NCBI GenBank assembly: GCA_022113835.1
Contig: JAILWY010000012.1
Coordinates: 10,044,001 to 10,108,000, forward strand
Reading direction: 5' to 3'
Length of the DNA: 64,000 nucleotides
From: Atopsyche davidsoni
Lineage: Eukaryota > Arthropoda > Insecta > Trichoptera > Hydrobiosidae
Shown here: in pieces, positions 51,514-62,149 of the stretch
Layout of the letters: each line of letters opens with the position of its first letter
Position numbering within the stretch: the first letter of the stretch is position 1
Program-made: the position numbers and the translations under genes
The notes under the pieces: generated by a model
The model's database searches: none
The model's input: the letters and a program-made list of their open reading frames with translations, nothing else
What the model was told of the DNA's origin: nothing

Positions 51514-54430
51514 GTCAGTGAAAATTTTCGCGCATGGCTTACAGTGAAGGTTGAATCAAATTTTGAAGGTTTGGGGGACCGGTGCGGCGGACAGACACTG
51601 GACAGGACCACCACTGCTTGTGATGATATTTGCAGAGCGGCTGCGGCAAGACCATCAGCTCGTCCAGCCGGCCCTGCAGCACAGCAGGAGTCCCCGCCCC
51701 GCCCCGCCCCGCCCCGCCGCCCCCGGCCGCCTACATTTGCCTATGCAAAGAGGCCGCCCTCTCGGTGCTATATTAGCGATGCTATATAACCAGCGGGGCG
51801 TAATCTGAACTGTGCCCACACATATCTGCATTATAAACACAAACTGCGAGCAATCAAACACCGATACTAGATACTCCCCGCCGTATAGCTTTATCACGCC
51901 TACGAGATTAATTCTGCGTGGTAGCTGTGACTGATATAATCCGGGATAGGTTTCAATCAAATATCTAATCACACTTTGTATTATAATAAAATTTAAGTGT
52001 ATTCATAATTATAATGTCAAACTACAAAAGTATTCATTGTGTAATGATGTACTAAAATTGCAAAACTGTGTGTCGTGCATTATCAATTCATTTTCTCAAG
52101 AGACGATTGAACGATCGTAAAATAAGATTGAAAACACTGGGCGAAATTACTCCAGTGACATAATTCTAGTTTCTACGTGGAAATACTATTAACCGATTAT
52201 TATAATTACATACCCTACATCAAATCTAGCAGTATTTAAATTTATTATCAATAGAATATAATTGAATAATAGATAGATCTTAAGAATATCCGTACAGCAT
52301 TGTAGAATCAATAACTGGTCTAGAAACATATTTAATCCTTAGTACACAACAGTAAATTTTAGTTGACGTAATCAATGTTTGCTGCTGTACAGTGCTCCAA
52401 CAAAGATTCCTCTCCTCACTCCCCTCCCCCCCAGCTCATCCACCCTGTCTCCCTTACAGCGGCAGCCAACCATCGGTAATGGTTTAGCTAAACGGGAGCA
52501 GTGACCAGAGCGTACGCACGCCGTACTAATTAGGTTATAACGCATTACGAGCACCGGCGCCGGCGGTTCGGACCCCTGCAGGCCCCTTTGTATAAATTAT
52601 AATGCTGACTTAATAACCTCATTTACTATATAGCACTTTTTAGCGCGGACGAAAGTAAAACTGAGTTAAATATGCGTAGCTCGCTTTATTTTATACAGTT
52701 ACTACGCGAGTACATCTAGTTTTCTTTTATGAAATATTCAATGCCTTGGTGATTGGAGCTTAATTGGTTTTTAACAGAATGTAATCATTTTTTTTAAACA
52801 CCGGTTTTCTTGTCTTTCAAGCGTATGAAAAATCTACAGAACATAAGCGTTAATAATAAACCATCTACATAGGTAATACGTTCTTCACGTACTACATAAA
52901 ATACTATTTAAATATATTTTGGTATGCTCTGAATATCCAGACCTTATTGAAGACAGTACATCGAAGTACTTTTCTATCGAGCATAAATTTTATCTAAAAA
53001 CATTATAAAAGTATTTCATTGAGATTCACTGCGTTTCCGTTACTTAAAAAAAAATTCGTTGAAATATTCATAAACTTGTTAGAGATCCAACCCTTTATTA
53101 GAGACTCAAAACAAAAAAGCGTATTCCCCTTCTGAAGGGATTTTTCCAAGTTGCGATGCGCCTCGGCTTTATCACTCATTCGCATTTTGTCTGGAAATTA
53201 AATCGCGCAAGAAGTCTACGTGCTTCGAATGAATTGCTCCTCCCTCCGCGGCTGTAGCTCTGCACAATTTCAACAGTAACTACATTATCTCTTATATCCT
53301 ACAATACAGATGAGCGTATTTTATCTCGCAGCGGCAACCCTTTCTATCGTACCTCATACTGATGCCGTCGCATTGTTCGAGATGGGATGGATTGGAAGTT
53401 TGGGTCGTAAACTTTCGAGGAACTTTACGAAAAAAGCCTTCGTCTCGGCTTAGTGTGTATAATTTTATGTATAGTTTTGGAAGATGGCGTGATGTCGTAC
53501 GTCATCTTGCAGATTTAAACACCAATACTTTTATTATAAATATCCAATAAAAAAAAAGCATTTACCCTATTTTCCGATAAAATTATTATTAAAACATACT
53601 TATAAGAGTATTGTTTTAATAAACACAAGACTTGTATGAATTAAATGAAGTTTTATCGTAATTATTTTTTGCATTTGCAAGTCATTTTATTTTTTGATAA
53701 AATTTTACAGTAATACGATTGGTTTAAAAATGAAATCGATGTTTTGTTATTATGAAGTAATTGGTGTTTATTTTGTAATAAAAGAAACAACGAAGTAGCG
53801 ATATTACTTTAGATTTTTAAATATTTGAGAGTTGACACTTTTATCTTATAACATTTCCAACAAAAAAAAACACTAAAAAATAAATAGATTTTTAATTATT
53901 ACTATGTCAATGCTTGTATTAAAATTACGTTTTAATATATCACATTTAATAAATATTTCACTTACGTGCAGGTACATAATTTACTTCAATGAATTGTTTA
54001 GTAAGTTTTGTCTGTAAGTATCGTTTAGTTTTGTAGCAATCGGTAGGTAGTAAGTTTATAGCGGCACCTACTCGTAAATGATAAATGCAAATATGCGGAA
54101 ATGAGAGATGTGACTTTGTACCCGCAGATGGAAAATTTCTGAAGCAAAACACGTATCTGCCAAAATAACACACAGTTATTCGTCAAATTAAGCTTGTTAG
54201 TTTCTTCCCCCGGCGGGGCTTCCGGGCTTTCCCCTCTCCCGCTACACTGATATGCAAATGGCGGTTTTGAATGCAAAGCAAAAGTTTAAGCAATAAGTCT
54301 CGTAGAAATGTGCCTTCATTTTGTCGATGTACAATGAATCGTGTTTTCATTGTGCACTGTTGAAAATACCGGATACTGACGAAAAGTTAGTAATCCACGT
54401 GGCATACGGAAATAACGCACAAAAAAGAAA
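51514..54430. other. Non-coding, four islands, ends at the Osiris 3' end
   Basis: Islands lie at 51,570-51,790, 52,400-52,590, 53,220-53,480 and 54,190-54,260. No gene seen. This is the downstream flank of the Osiris gene. Confidence 0.55.
51692..51717 (-). repeat. CCCCG pentamer tandem, G-quadruplex/GC-box candidate
   Basis: Five consecutive CCCCG units. The minus strand reads as GGGG runs with single-C spacers, which suits a very stable quadruplex and also resembles stacked GC boxes. It sits in the GC island 51,570-51,790, which ends with TATATTAGCG and GCTATATAACC. Confidence 0.7.
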
Positions 54431-54450
54431 CAAAAGATTATGAATCATTC

Positions 54451-54456
54451 TTTATT
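54451..54456 (-). terminator. Poly(A) signal of the Osiris gene
   Basis: AATAAA on the minus strand, about 160 bp after the stop codon at 54620-54618. Cleavage would be expected near 54,430-54,440. Further AATAAA copies occur nearby at 54,471-54,500 on the opposite strand and do not serve this transcript. Confidence 0.6.
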
Positions 54457-54617
54457 TTATAAACTTAGAAATAAATAATATACAACAGAAATAAATAAAT
54501 AAATTATCCTAGCGAGTTACGGGAATTGGGTTAGAAGCAGTCGAGAGCGCAGATTTCAGATCGACAGCACCCTGGTCGATAAAGTCGATGTGCACGGGTC
54601 GGAGCGGGCGGGGCGGC

Positions 54618-56098
54618 TCAGGCGGAAGTGGCGGAGGACGTCTGGTCGTAGTAGTACCTGTAGGGGTCCACGGTGGACGGCTTGGCTGGCCTCACCACGT
54701 AGTAGTTTCGCCTAAAATGAAAACATACTTTAACACGATCTTTCGTGCGTGAAAACACCGCTTTCTAATGTGTGTCTATTCATATGTAATTTGAAATAGT
54801 GCGACTTGATCACGATGGAAATTGACCTGAACGATATCAACTCTATAACGTGATACACTTGCTGAAGTTAAACGCAATTACGTTATTCCGATCGTATGAA
54901 CCTTCGTGCGTTTTGTAAATATATTACTTGAATTTACTATATCTACTTCAAATTAGATAAGTTAAGAGTGAGAAAAATAAATATATACGTTATTCAATTT
55001 ATGAATTCAATGGTAAACAAAGTAATTAATACTAAAAAAAAAATCTAGATCTACAGGTACGTCGTGCTTTGAATCTCACCTGTTGTGACCATCAGCGTGC
55101 ACCTGGAAAGTGGTCTCTCCGTGTCCTCCATCGTGGCTGAAGAGTTTCTTGAGGGCGATGATACCGGCGATAGTGAGAGCCACCTTACTGGCGATGAGGG
55201 CCTTACCGGCGATGGCAGCCAGAGTCTTCAGGGCGATTCCTCCTACAACGCTCACGGTGGTGAAGATTCCCAGGAGAAGGTACGGCAGAACCTTCTTTCC
55301 TATTTCCAAACATTTCGACGTCAATTTTTCAATTGTCAATTTCTCTGAGTGGTTCAATTATAATAAACATTTATAACAGTGTATACAGTTTCACTGAGTG
55401 TGAATTAATTGATTTTTTAACAAATATATAAAAAATAGTTTGTCAATTGATTTATTGATTCAATAGCCGATTTTACTGTGTAACTCACCCCTTCCTCTAG
55501 CTTCACTGGCGAGGTCCATGGTGAGCGTGTGGGTGTCGAAAAGCTGCTGGAACTTGTTTTTCAGCTGAGCGTCCAGCTTATCTTCGGGAGTCATGCCAGA
55601 GAACGCCCTCGGCTCAGTGGGAGCAGCGTGAGTTCCATTCTGCTTCACGAGGACCAAGCCATCAGCGAGTTGAATGGAATCCTAAACGATGATATTTAAA
55701 ATTTAATTTAATTTAGTTGAAATAAAGCATTTCTAGAAAGAAGAAAGATTCATGGCTCTTTTCAAACATTAAGTATATTTTGTAATTTGACACTTAGAAT
55801 ATTTCACACTTCATCTTACCTGATCGATAGCCCGGCTCAGAGCATTGAGGGCCTTCGATTTGAGACAAGCGGTCATCTCGCGGTTGGAGCTGCAGTCGTC
55901 GTAGACCTTCTGCAGGACGGCGAACTCGGCGGAGGGCCACCAGGAGTCCTCGTCGGCTCGGGAACTCTCCACTTCGTTATCGATATCGAGGGAGTCATCG
56001 CTATCCATTTTGCGGGACCTCCGGACTCCTTGGTGGGCATCAGCCAGGACAAACAGGCACAAGGCCACGGCACAGGTGACTCGGAGAAAGGAGCACAT
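54618..56098 (-). CDS. Osiris family protein (DUF1676), four coding exons, 261 aa
   Basis: Coding exons, in transcript order, are 56098-55820, 55681-55489, 55299-55080 and 54711-54618. All three introns have GT..AG ends and the phases join without a break. The first Met in the frame (56188) lies upstream of the inferred transcription start, so I chose Met 56098. It opens a signal peptide (MCSFLRVTCAVALCLFVLADA). Residues 60-92 hold the family's Cys pair (C69, C78) in a VYDDC..CLKSKAL context, followed by SRAIDQDSIQLADGLVLVK. A long hydrophobic stretch at about 161-207 (LPYLLLGIF...) is the DUF1676 membrane segment, and a Tyr-rich tail (YRYYYDQ) ends the protein. Osiris proteins are insect-specific secretory or endomembrane proteins expressed in cuticle-forming epidermis and trachea; their biochemical role is poorly known. 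The length fits the family. I could not assign an Osiris number. Most Osiris genes sit in one conserved cluster, and none of its other members is seen here. Confidence 0.93.
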
Positions 56099-56165
56099 CG
56101 TGAAGCTGATTGTACACACTGAATGCTTTACACTTGATGAGTGCTCTCGATCGAAGCTGAATTGT

Positions 56166-56199
56166 AACTGATCTGCTTGACGAGGCAATGCGCTATATA
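56166..56199 (-). promoter_or_regulatory. TATA box and initiator of the Osiris gene
   Basis: On the minus strand a TATATAG box occupies 56199-56193. An arthropod initiator TCAGTT lies at 56171-56166, with its A at 56169. The first T of the TATA box to the initiator A is exactly 30 bp, the standard spacing. This predicts a 5' UTR of about 71 nt before the ATG at 56098. A TATA plus TCAGT promoter is usual for strongly tissue- and stage-restricted insect genes, which fits the known behaviour of Osiris genes. Confidence 0.8.
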
Positions 56200-58079
56200 A
56201 GCAGAACCGCAGCGCCGCGGTGATGATGGACGAGCGGCCCCGTATATCCGGTATTCCGCACCAATTGTTTCGTATTTACTCTTACATAATTGAACTTGAG
56301 ATTCATTAACGAGAGAGGTTTTCTAACGTGCGTTTCTCTTACAGAATGCATAGGAAAATGCACCTTCGTGTATGCGATTAATTTATTAATACAGACGAGC
56401 ACGTGAGCGTGTTCATGCCGTCATGTGTGAAAAAGTGCAATCATTTTATTTGCATCGCGTGTGAATTGTTCATCGAAATAAACACGTTATTTATGCATAC
56501 TATTATGATTTATTTATGTTCATATCTAAAACCGCATTGAGCTCGTAATAAATAATTTACAATTTAGTGAATTTGCTATTTCAAATTTGCCGCTGAACTT
56601 AAATTTGAGGGTTTCACGGTTGATAAAATCACACCCTGCTGTGCGAAATGACGTCACAGTCAAAAGTCACATACACGTAGCCATGGTGACTGGTCCGCCG
56701 TGGTCGCAGCTCCAAACGTCATAGCCATGGGCAGGTGAATAATTGTGTGGTAAAGCCCTGAGCGACAAAAGGGTCTGACCGCTGTTGCCTTGAATTTGTA
56801 AAGCTCAGTTAAGGTATAATTCCTTTCTTTCGTATAAAACATTCCGATATACCAAATATTAATCTTACATCGCACTTAAAAAGTAAAAGCATTCTTGCGT
56901 TTTATTTAGTGTCAAAGAGTTAGGTTAAGTTGGTATTTACGCATAATATTGTCTAGTTTTAACAATAGATTATTACAGTATGATAATAATATTCTGACTG
57001 GTTTCATAAATAAAAGATGAGCATTAAGTTGTTGGTGAATATTATTAACTAGTAAAATTAAACGTGTTTTGTTCTCTAACTACAATATTTTCTGTCATGA
57101 AAGCATACTTCGAAATTTTTATTCTTGCAAATTAATTAGAATCGTGTGCATCACTTCATTTTCCGTGTATATTTGTGAATTAATATTAATCAGTTTTACT
57201 TGATTTATTTCAATCGCCGTTCTTATTTACATTGCTTTCTCTTATTCTTCAATTATTACATTTTATTCGTTTTTATTATAGTAAGTGTTATGTTAAGCTA
57301 TTTTAAAAATTATAGGCATTGAGGTTTATTACAATAAAATAATTAAATAGCAACTACAATTTTATGTTCTTCGTGGGTCATTTAGCATATTCTATCAAAT
57401 ATTTCACTTTAAATAGTCTTCAACGATTTGTGCTAAATGAAATAGAAAGTTTTGTTTATTTCCTCATAATGGGTCGACTCCAGTCAAAAGTTTCCATGGC
57501 AGCTAAGACCTTAAGATCTGATAGTGGTCCAAGCTTAGCTCCGTATAGTTGATATACTCTTCTTGTAATACTAAACAGTATGATAAATTTTCAAAAAAAA
57601 TTACTTGTACAATATTTTTCAGTCTATTAAAAATTGAATAAAAAATCACAAATGTAGATATCGTGCTCCTCACTAACTCAGCTTTGATCATTCACAACAT
57701 CTGAATATTTTAGGGTATCTGTTATTTTTGTTGATCATGTCAGAAATACTGAACCCCTCACTCTGCTCAGATTAAATGTTTTAAAAACTTTTTTGTGCTT
57801 AATTATATCACCTACCGTGTTCTACCTAATTTTATTATATACTTGAATATCGATGACATGCAATCCTTACAAGCAATAAAGGATCTCATAACTTTCCTAA
57901 AACTATATTGAAAACAAAATATTAGCATAAGAGTTAAGAGTTACCTTATGCTAATAAAATTATGTAAAAAGTGATGTCAAAGATTTTTCGTGTATTAACT
58001 CGATCACTTTCAATTTTTGGTCAACTTTAAAATTTTGTTAAGTATTGTGTAATATTTTTCTTAATAGTATTCTTTTCTG
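56200..58079. other. Divergent upstream region of Osiris and BCDIN3D
   Basis: It must contain the Osiris enhancer/promoter side and the untranslated first exon of BCDIN3D. A CpG-richer patch at 56,640-56,790 has a CRE (56649-56656), CCATGG twice and GGTCCGCCGTGGTCGCAG. ATTAGCATAAG/CTTATGCTAAT form an 11-bp hairpin at 57921-57955. Frames at 57.36-57.55 kb have no recognisable content. Confidence 0.5.
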
Positions 58080-58085
58080 TTTCAG
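58080..58085 (+). other. 3' splice site of a 5' UTR intron of BCDIN3D
   Basis: A pyrimidine-rich run and TTTCAG end 3 nt upstream of the ATG at 58089. This is the layout expected when the first exon is entirely untranslated. The first exon and its donor were not identified. The CpG-richer stretch at 56,640-56,790 is the best promoter candidate. Confidence 0.6.
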
Positions 58086-58088
58086 ACA

Positions 58089-58814
58089 ATGTGTGAAGAT
58101 TTATCTTTCAAAGGCGGTGATCCGGGAGCAGTGAAATATGGAAACTTCATAAATTATTATGACTTTCACCCAACTGATTCTCGGTTAAATTGCCTACCAT
58201 CTCATATGTGGAAATCCCTTAAAATCAAAGCTGACAAGTGCATTGCCCTAGATGTCGGATGCAACTGTGGTAAACTCACTGTTGACTTACACTCTTGTCT
58301 CATGACCAAGGCAATTTGGAGATCTATCTCTATACTAGGTATTGATCTGGATCAAACATTGATCGATAGAGCAAATGAACTAAAAAATAGGGATGTTTCA
58401 TTTAAATGTGTCAACATCATGTCGGAAAATTCCGAAGCTATAATTAATGAATACTTAAACCAATTTCAAAAGAAACAGTTCAATATGATATTTTGTTTTT
58501 CCATTACTATGTGGATTCATTTAAACTATGGTGATGATGGATTAAAAGATTTTTTGCTGAGACTTTGTAAAAAATGTGAAGTATTAGTGATTGAACCCCA
58601 GCCATGGAAGTGCTACAAATATGCTGTAATAAGGCTGAAAAAGAACACAGAAGACTCTGTCCCGTTTCCTTTATATTCAGAATTGAAAATTCAACAGAAT
58701 GTTGAAAAGGAAATAGAAAACATTATACTAAGTACTGGCACATTCACTAAAGTATTTGAAACTGGACCTTCTCGGTGGGGAAGAACAACAATAATTTTTC
58801 AAGTTAAGAAATAA
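58089..58814 (+). CDS. BCDIN3D: BCDIN3D-like RNA 5'-monophosphate methyltransferase, 241 aa, single coding exon
   Basis: This is a complete intronless coding sequence for a Bin3-type SAM-dependent methyltransferase. BCDIN3D methylates 5'-monophosphate ends of RNA (tRNA-His and, as reported, some pre-miRNAs) in the cytoplasm. The N-terminal GNFINYYDFHPTDSRLNCLP (18-37) matches the family's entry motif. SAM motif I is ALDVGCNCGKLTV (53-65), and the acidic motif II is GIDLDQTLIDRANE (84-97). The Bin3 signature FCFSITMWIHLNYGDDGL (135-152) and VIEPQPWKCYKYA (167-179) are intact. A 3' splice site (..TTTCAG at 58080-58085) sits only 3 nt before the ATG, so there must be a non-coding upstream exon, which I could not place between 56.2 and 58.0 kb. 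The ATG has A at -3. The protein is shorter than the human one at both ends, but the whole catalytic core is present. Confidence 0.93.
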   Translation: MCEDLSFKGGDPGAVKYGNFINYYDFHPTDSRLNCLPSHMWKSLKIKADKCIALDVGCNCGKLTVDLHSCLMTKAIWRSISILGIDLDQTLIDRANELKNRDVSFKCVNIMSENSEAIINEYLNQFQKKQFNMIFCFSITMWIHLNYGDDGLKDFLLRLCKKCEVLVIEPQPWKCYKYAVIRLKKNTEDSVPFPLYSELKIQQNVEKEIENIILSTGTFTKVFETGPSRWGRTTIIFQVKK

Positions 58815-58940
58815 TCCTTGTGACCTTCTCTTACCTCGGCTTTAAAAATTTGAATCTCAAAGGTGTTATCCTGGTGATTCCAGACCTTCCGGCATTTATA
58901 TACTCATGACAGTGTGATAATTTTGATATTTTATTATATA

Positions 58941-58946
58941 AATAAA
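58941..58946 (+). terminator. Poly(A) signal of BCDIN3D
   Basis: This is the first AATAAA after the stop codon at 58812-58814, 127 bp downstream, and it overlaps a second possible copy starting at 58,946. Confidence 0.55.
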
Positions 58947-58949
58947 ATA

Positions 58950-60420
58950 AATTTTTAATGTTTAAAAACATAACAAAAAAACAGATAGTTATTTACTAAG
59001 ATAAGCATATAAAATACTATTTGGGAATGATTTTTTCTCTCAAACTTGACATAATTTAAAAAAATGTGACTATCAAATGAATTTCGATATCTAGTTTATT
59101 ATAGAAATACGCTTCATTCAATAAAAAGTAATGCCTGCTATGTTTCAAAGGAGTACTTGTCTATGTAAAATAATCTCATGGTTAAAAATAGATTTCTCAA
59201 TACTTTTATACTTTTTTTTATTATTATTGTTGCATTATATCTTATTTTTATATTTGTATTAAAAAGTTGTTTTAACAATAAACATCGTCATATCTTTATT
59301 TATACCAGGGCTAACTTACAAAAGAGCAGAAAGAAGCAAAAAAAAATAGCACATAACAACTTACAATGAAATATAAAAACAATTGTATGTATCTGTACAT
59401 ATAATGTATTCACTTGTTAATTTTCATCACTATGCAATAAAAATTTAACTTTACAAAATTTATGCATAGTTATGCAAATCTTATTCCTACGAAAGTGTCA
59501 TCTGTACGGCTGCAATAACAGTAACAGTTGCAAACATTTTCTGAAACAATTATGATGTTTACTATCCATAAAACTCTGATTACTAAAACCATTAAATACA
59601 ACTATGAAGTGTTCATGCTTATGTGTATCTTTATCCTATAAAATCCTTCCCTCCAACTCTTTCCTTATAATTGTTGAAGTGCTTCTTGTATATGCTATTT
59701 CCAGCATATATGCTGAAAATCTATATAATGACACTGTCAAATTTATGAGCTATAAACTCAAGATCAAGTTTAGTACAATATGAGTACATTTTATTTCAAT
59801 ATTGAGAGCAATTTTTTATCTTTGTTAGATAAAGTATTTTTATTGGAGAATGAATATCTTCATCTAGTGCATCATTATCAAACACTGGTTCATTAATTAC
59901 AATAAATGCAAATTCTAATAATGTTAATTTTTATTTCATAATTATTGGTTGTCCTACATTTGTCAATATTTTCCAAAATTTATGAAATCAAACAATCTCT
60001 TCCATAGTAGCGGGTAAACTATTTATTAAGTTGAATTACAACATATATGTATACATTTACCTCCTACTATATTTGAATCACTCCTCACACCCCACCCCTT
60101 GGTGGGCTGTGAGGAGTGAAGTGAATAGCTGGCACTGCTGCGATCTCTGTTGACTTCGTGAAGTTGAATCATCAAATCCCATTCGATCCAATGTCAGTTT
60201 TCTAGATACTGGTTCTATCGTATTCTATGGACTGCAGCACGAATCCAAACATCTCAATAAGAGAAAATAATTCCTTCGGGTCTCTCCCAAATTGTCAGTT
60301 ATGCCATAAGTATAGTTAACCACAATTATTTTTCATGAATTTCTTGATCATACGTCAAAATGTCTTTAATATAAAGAAGAAATGATTAACAGTTTGAAAA
60401 ATAATAAATATTATTTAATA
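58950..60420. other. Intergenic between convergent BCDIN3D and BAP18
   Basis: AT-rich. The only distinct object is the GC-rich hairpin at 60078-60119. The 150 bp after it (AGCTGGCACTGCTGCGATCT...) is of more even composition and may belong to the same repeat relic. No gene seen. Confidence 0.5.
60078..60119. other. 19-bp near-perfect GC-rich hairpin with 4-nt loop
   Basis: TCACTCCTCACACCCCACC (60078-60096) and GGTGGGCTGTGAGGAGTGA (60101-60119) are inverses at 18 of 19 positions, separated by CCTT. It lies between the convergent 3' ends of BCDIN3D and BAP18. The tight loop is unlike a miRNA. It could be a transposon relic or a structured 3' element. Confidence 0.6.
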
Positions 60421-60427
60421 AAAATTA

Positions 60428-60433
60428 TTTATT
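60428..60433 (-). terminator. Poly(A) signal of BAP18
   Basis: AATAAA on the minus strand, about 190 bp after the stop codon at 60628-60626. It is the first such hexamer downstream on that strand. Confidence 0.5.
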
Positions 60434-60625
60434 GTACATTAATTATCTGCTTACACTAATTTACCAAGTTCGTCAACTTCATTTCCTCACATTAGACACG
60501 AAGTTGCTGTCAGTCAAAATTTACTCATGAACTTGATTATTTTTTAATATAAATTTGGTAATTTCAATGTTATAAATTACGCTTACTCAAATCAATAATC
60601 TAAATATTAAAATATTTTACAACTG

Positions 60626-62149
60626 TCAGCCGGTTACTTCTTCATTTCCTGCTTCAAAATCTAACTTTACTTCAGCAGAAAGACCTTCAACATCTACCTC
60701 AGATTCAGGAGCATTCAGCATATTCAAGGTTACCTAAAAACAAACAAATTATCATTAAAATATTCATATAACTTATTTTAATACATTTATATAACTTCAT
60801 TCATAATATAAATAAAAAATTACATATATTGAAAAACCTTATTTGCTTTCATTTTATTCATAACAATAATCATACTGTACATTCAACTCACTTGTGTGAT
60901 ATTAAAAATGTGAAATGATCTTCAAAATATTGATGTTTCAACTCAACTACCTGTGCCTTGGTTTAAGTTTTTTGCACAAACTTAAGTTAAACTATATATA
61001 TATATATATATATTTGTTGTGTACTTCAAATCGTACAAATTATGTAATTATTTCACTTGGATAATAATCATACACATAAAGCAAAACAGTGTGAATTGAT
61101 AAAAGTAATGTCATAATGAAAAATTTCCTTAATAAAAATGTAAAAAAGTTTAGTAAGGACTGCAAGCTTATTTTTTATTATTTCAAAAATGCAACAATAT
61201 TAGTGAAGCCTGTTAGACACGGAACTTAGTGTGGAGTATTAAAAACACCCAAGATTATAATTGTTAGTGCAAATGACAGGGCTTGCGGTGCAATTATTCG
61301 CTACCTCATGTATACCTCAGCACTCTTCCCCATCAGCCCCTGTTGCTGTTGAGAAACTTGATTCTGTGTGGCGGGCTGGGAGACTTGGCTAACAGTCTGA
61401 CCTTGATTTCCTGACGTAGCCACAATTTGTCGAACAGGTAATCCAGCATCTTCAAACGCTTTCTTTTTCAAAGTTGTTCGAATTTGTGATCTGTTCAAAA
61501 AAGGGATACATAAATAGAAAATAATTGTTGGGAAGAAATTGAGATATTCTGTACTATGCATAAAATAATTATTAGTTTAGTAATGCACTTACACTGTTCT
61601 ATTTTTTATATGCTGGCTAAGTTTATTCAAATCATCTGCAAAATTGTGTACGCATGTACGGAGCATCTCAATTTCTTCATCGGTCCACTTACTCCTACAC
61701 ATCAAAACCATTATTATAAAATTAATAATATCGGTGCAAAATACGTAACTTGTATACATTGTTTTGGCTTTAAATATAATGAATATATATATATATATAT
61801 ATCAACTAACTAAAGATTGCAAATTGCTAACAAAATGAGAAATGAATAGCATTTAATTATTTAATGCTATTCTTGTTCATTGCCAACCTTCTTTCCTATG
61901 AACAAAAATATATATAATAGCTCTAACCCTGCCGGTGAATCTGCCATTGGATGTAATTGCATAGTCATTTCTGCTAACTTATTAAATGCCGCACCAGCTT
62001 CAGTAAATATTTCTCCAACCTAGATCATCAAGATATTATATATTATTAATAATCGATTAATTGAGCGGGATTTGAAATATTTTGTTTATGATATTTAACC
62101 TAAAATAAACATATAAGTATCAAACTACCTTGGCGGCTGAATTATTCAT
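60626..62149 (-). CDS. BAP18: BAP18 (chromatin complexes subunit), five coding exons, 165 aa
   Basis: Exons in transcript order are 62149-62129, 62019-61928, 61694-61593, 61490-61316 and 60733-60626. Reading phase is kept across all junctions. The conserved N-terminus is AAKVGEIFTEAGAAFNKLAE, followed by MTMQLHPMADSPAG. The SANT/Myb-like helix is SKWTDEEIEMLRTCVHNF, with DDLNKLSQHIKNRTVSQIRT after it, then KKAFEDAGLP. A Gln/Ser-rich linker and a short conserved tail (VTLNMLNAP...VDVEGL...VKLDFE) complete the protein. The human protein (C17orf49, about 172 aa) has the same layout. BAP18 is a nuclear subunit of the MLL1/WDR5 and NURF chromatin complexes and reads histone marks near promoters. 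Two donors deviate from the usual GTAAGT or GTGAGT: exon 1 uses GTAGTT and exon 2 uses GTTAGA. The gene is head to head with NUFIP1. Confidence 0.92.

Noticed and set aside
1..54430. Known insect miRNAs (for example let-7, miR-10, iab-4, miR-193, miR-9, miR-124)
   Set aside because: I looked by eye for their mature sequences on both strands and found none. Without a computed search a diverged one could be missed.
1..54430. Assignment of the desert to a named locus such as a Hox cluster or a wing-pattern gene
   Set aside because: No homeobox or other diagnostic exon is present, and I cannot confirm synteny from the four right-hand genes.
55085..55376. Plus-strand frames across Osiris exon 3
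   Set aside because: They are antisense shadows of the conserved minus-strand exon.
56099..56188. Upstream Met giving a 30-residue extension of the Osiris protein
   Set aside because: It lies above the inferred transcription start at 56169 and would bury the signal peptide.
61301..61315. VYMR end of a BAP18 exon 4 frame
   Set aside because: This is read-through into the intron; the donor GAG|GTATAC and the conserved next exon show the true join.
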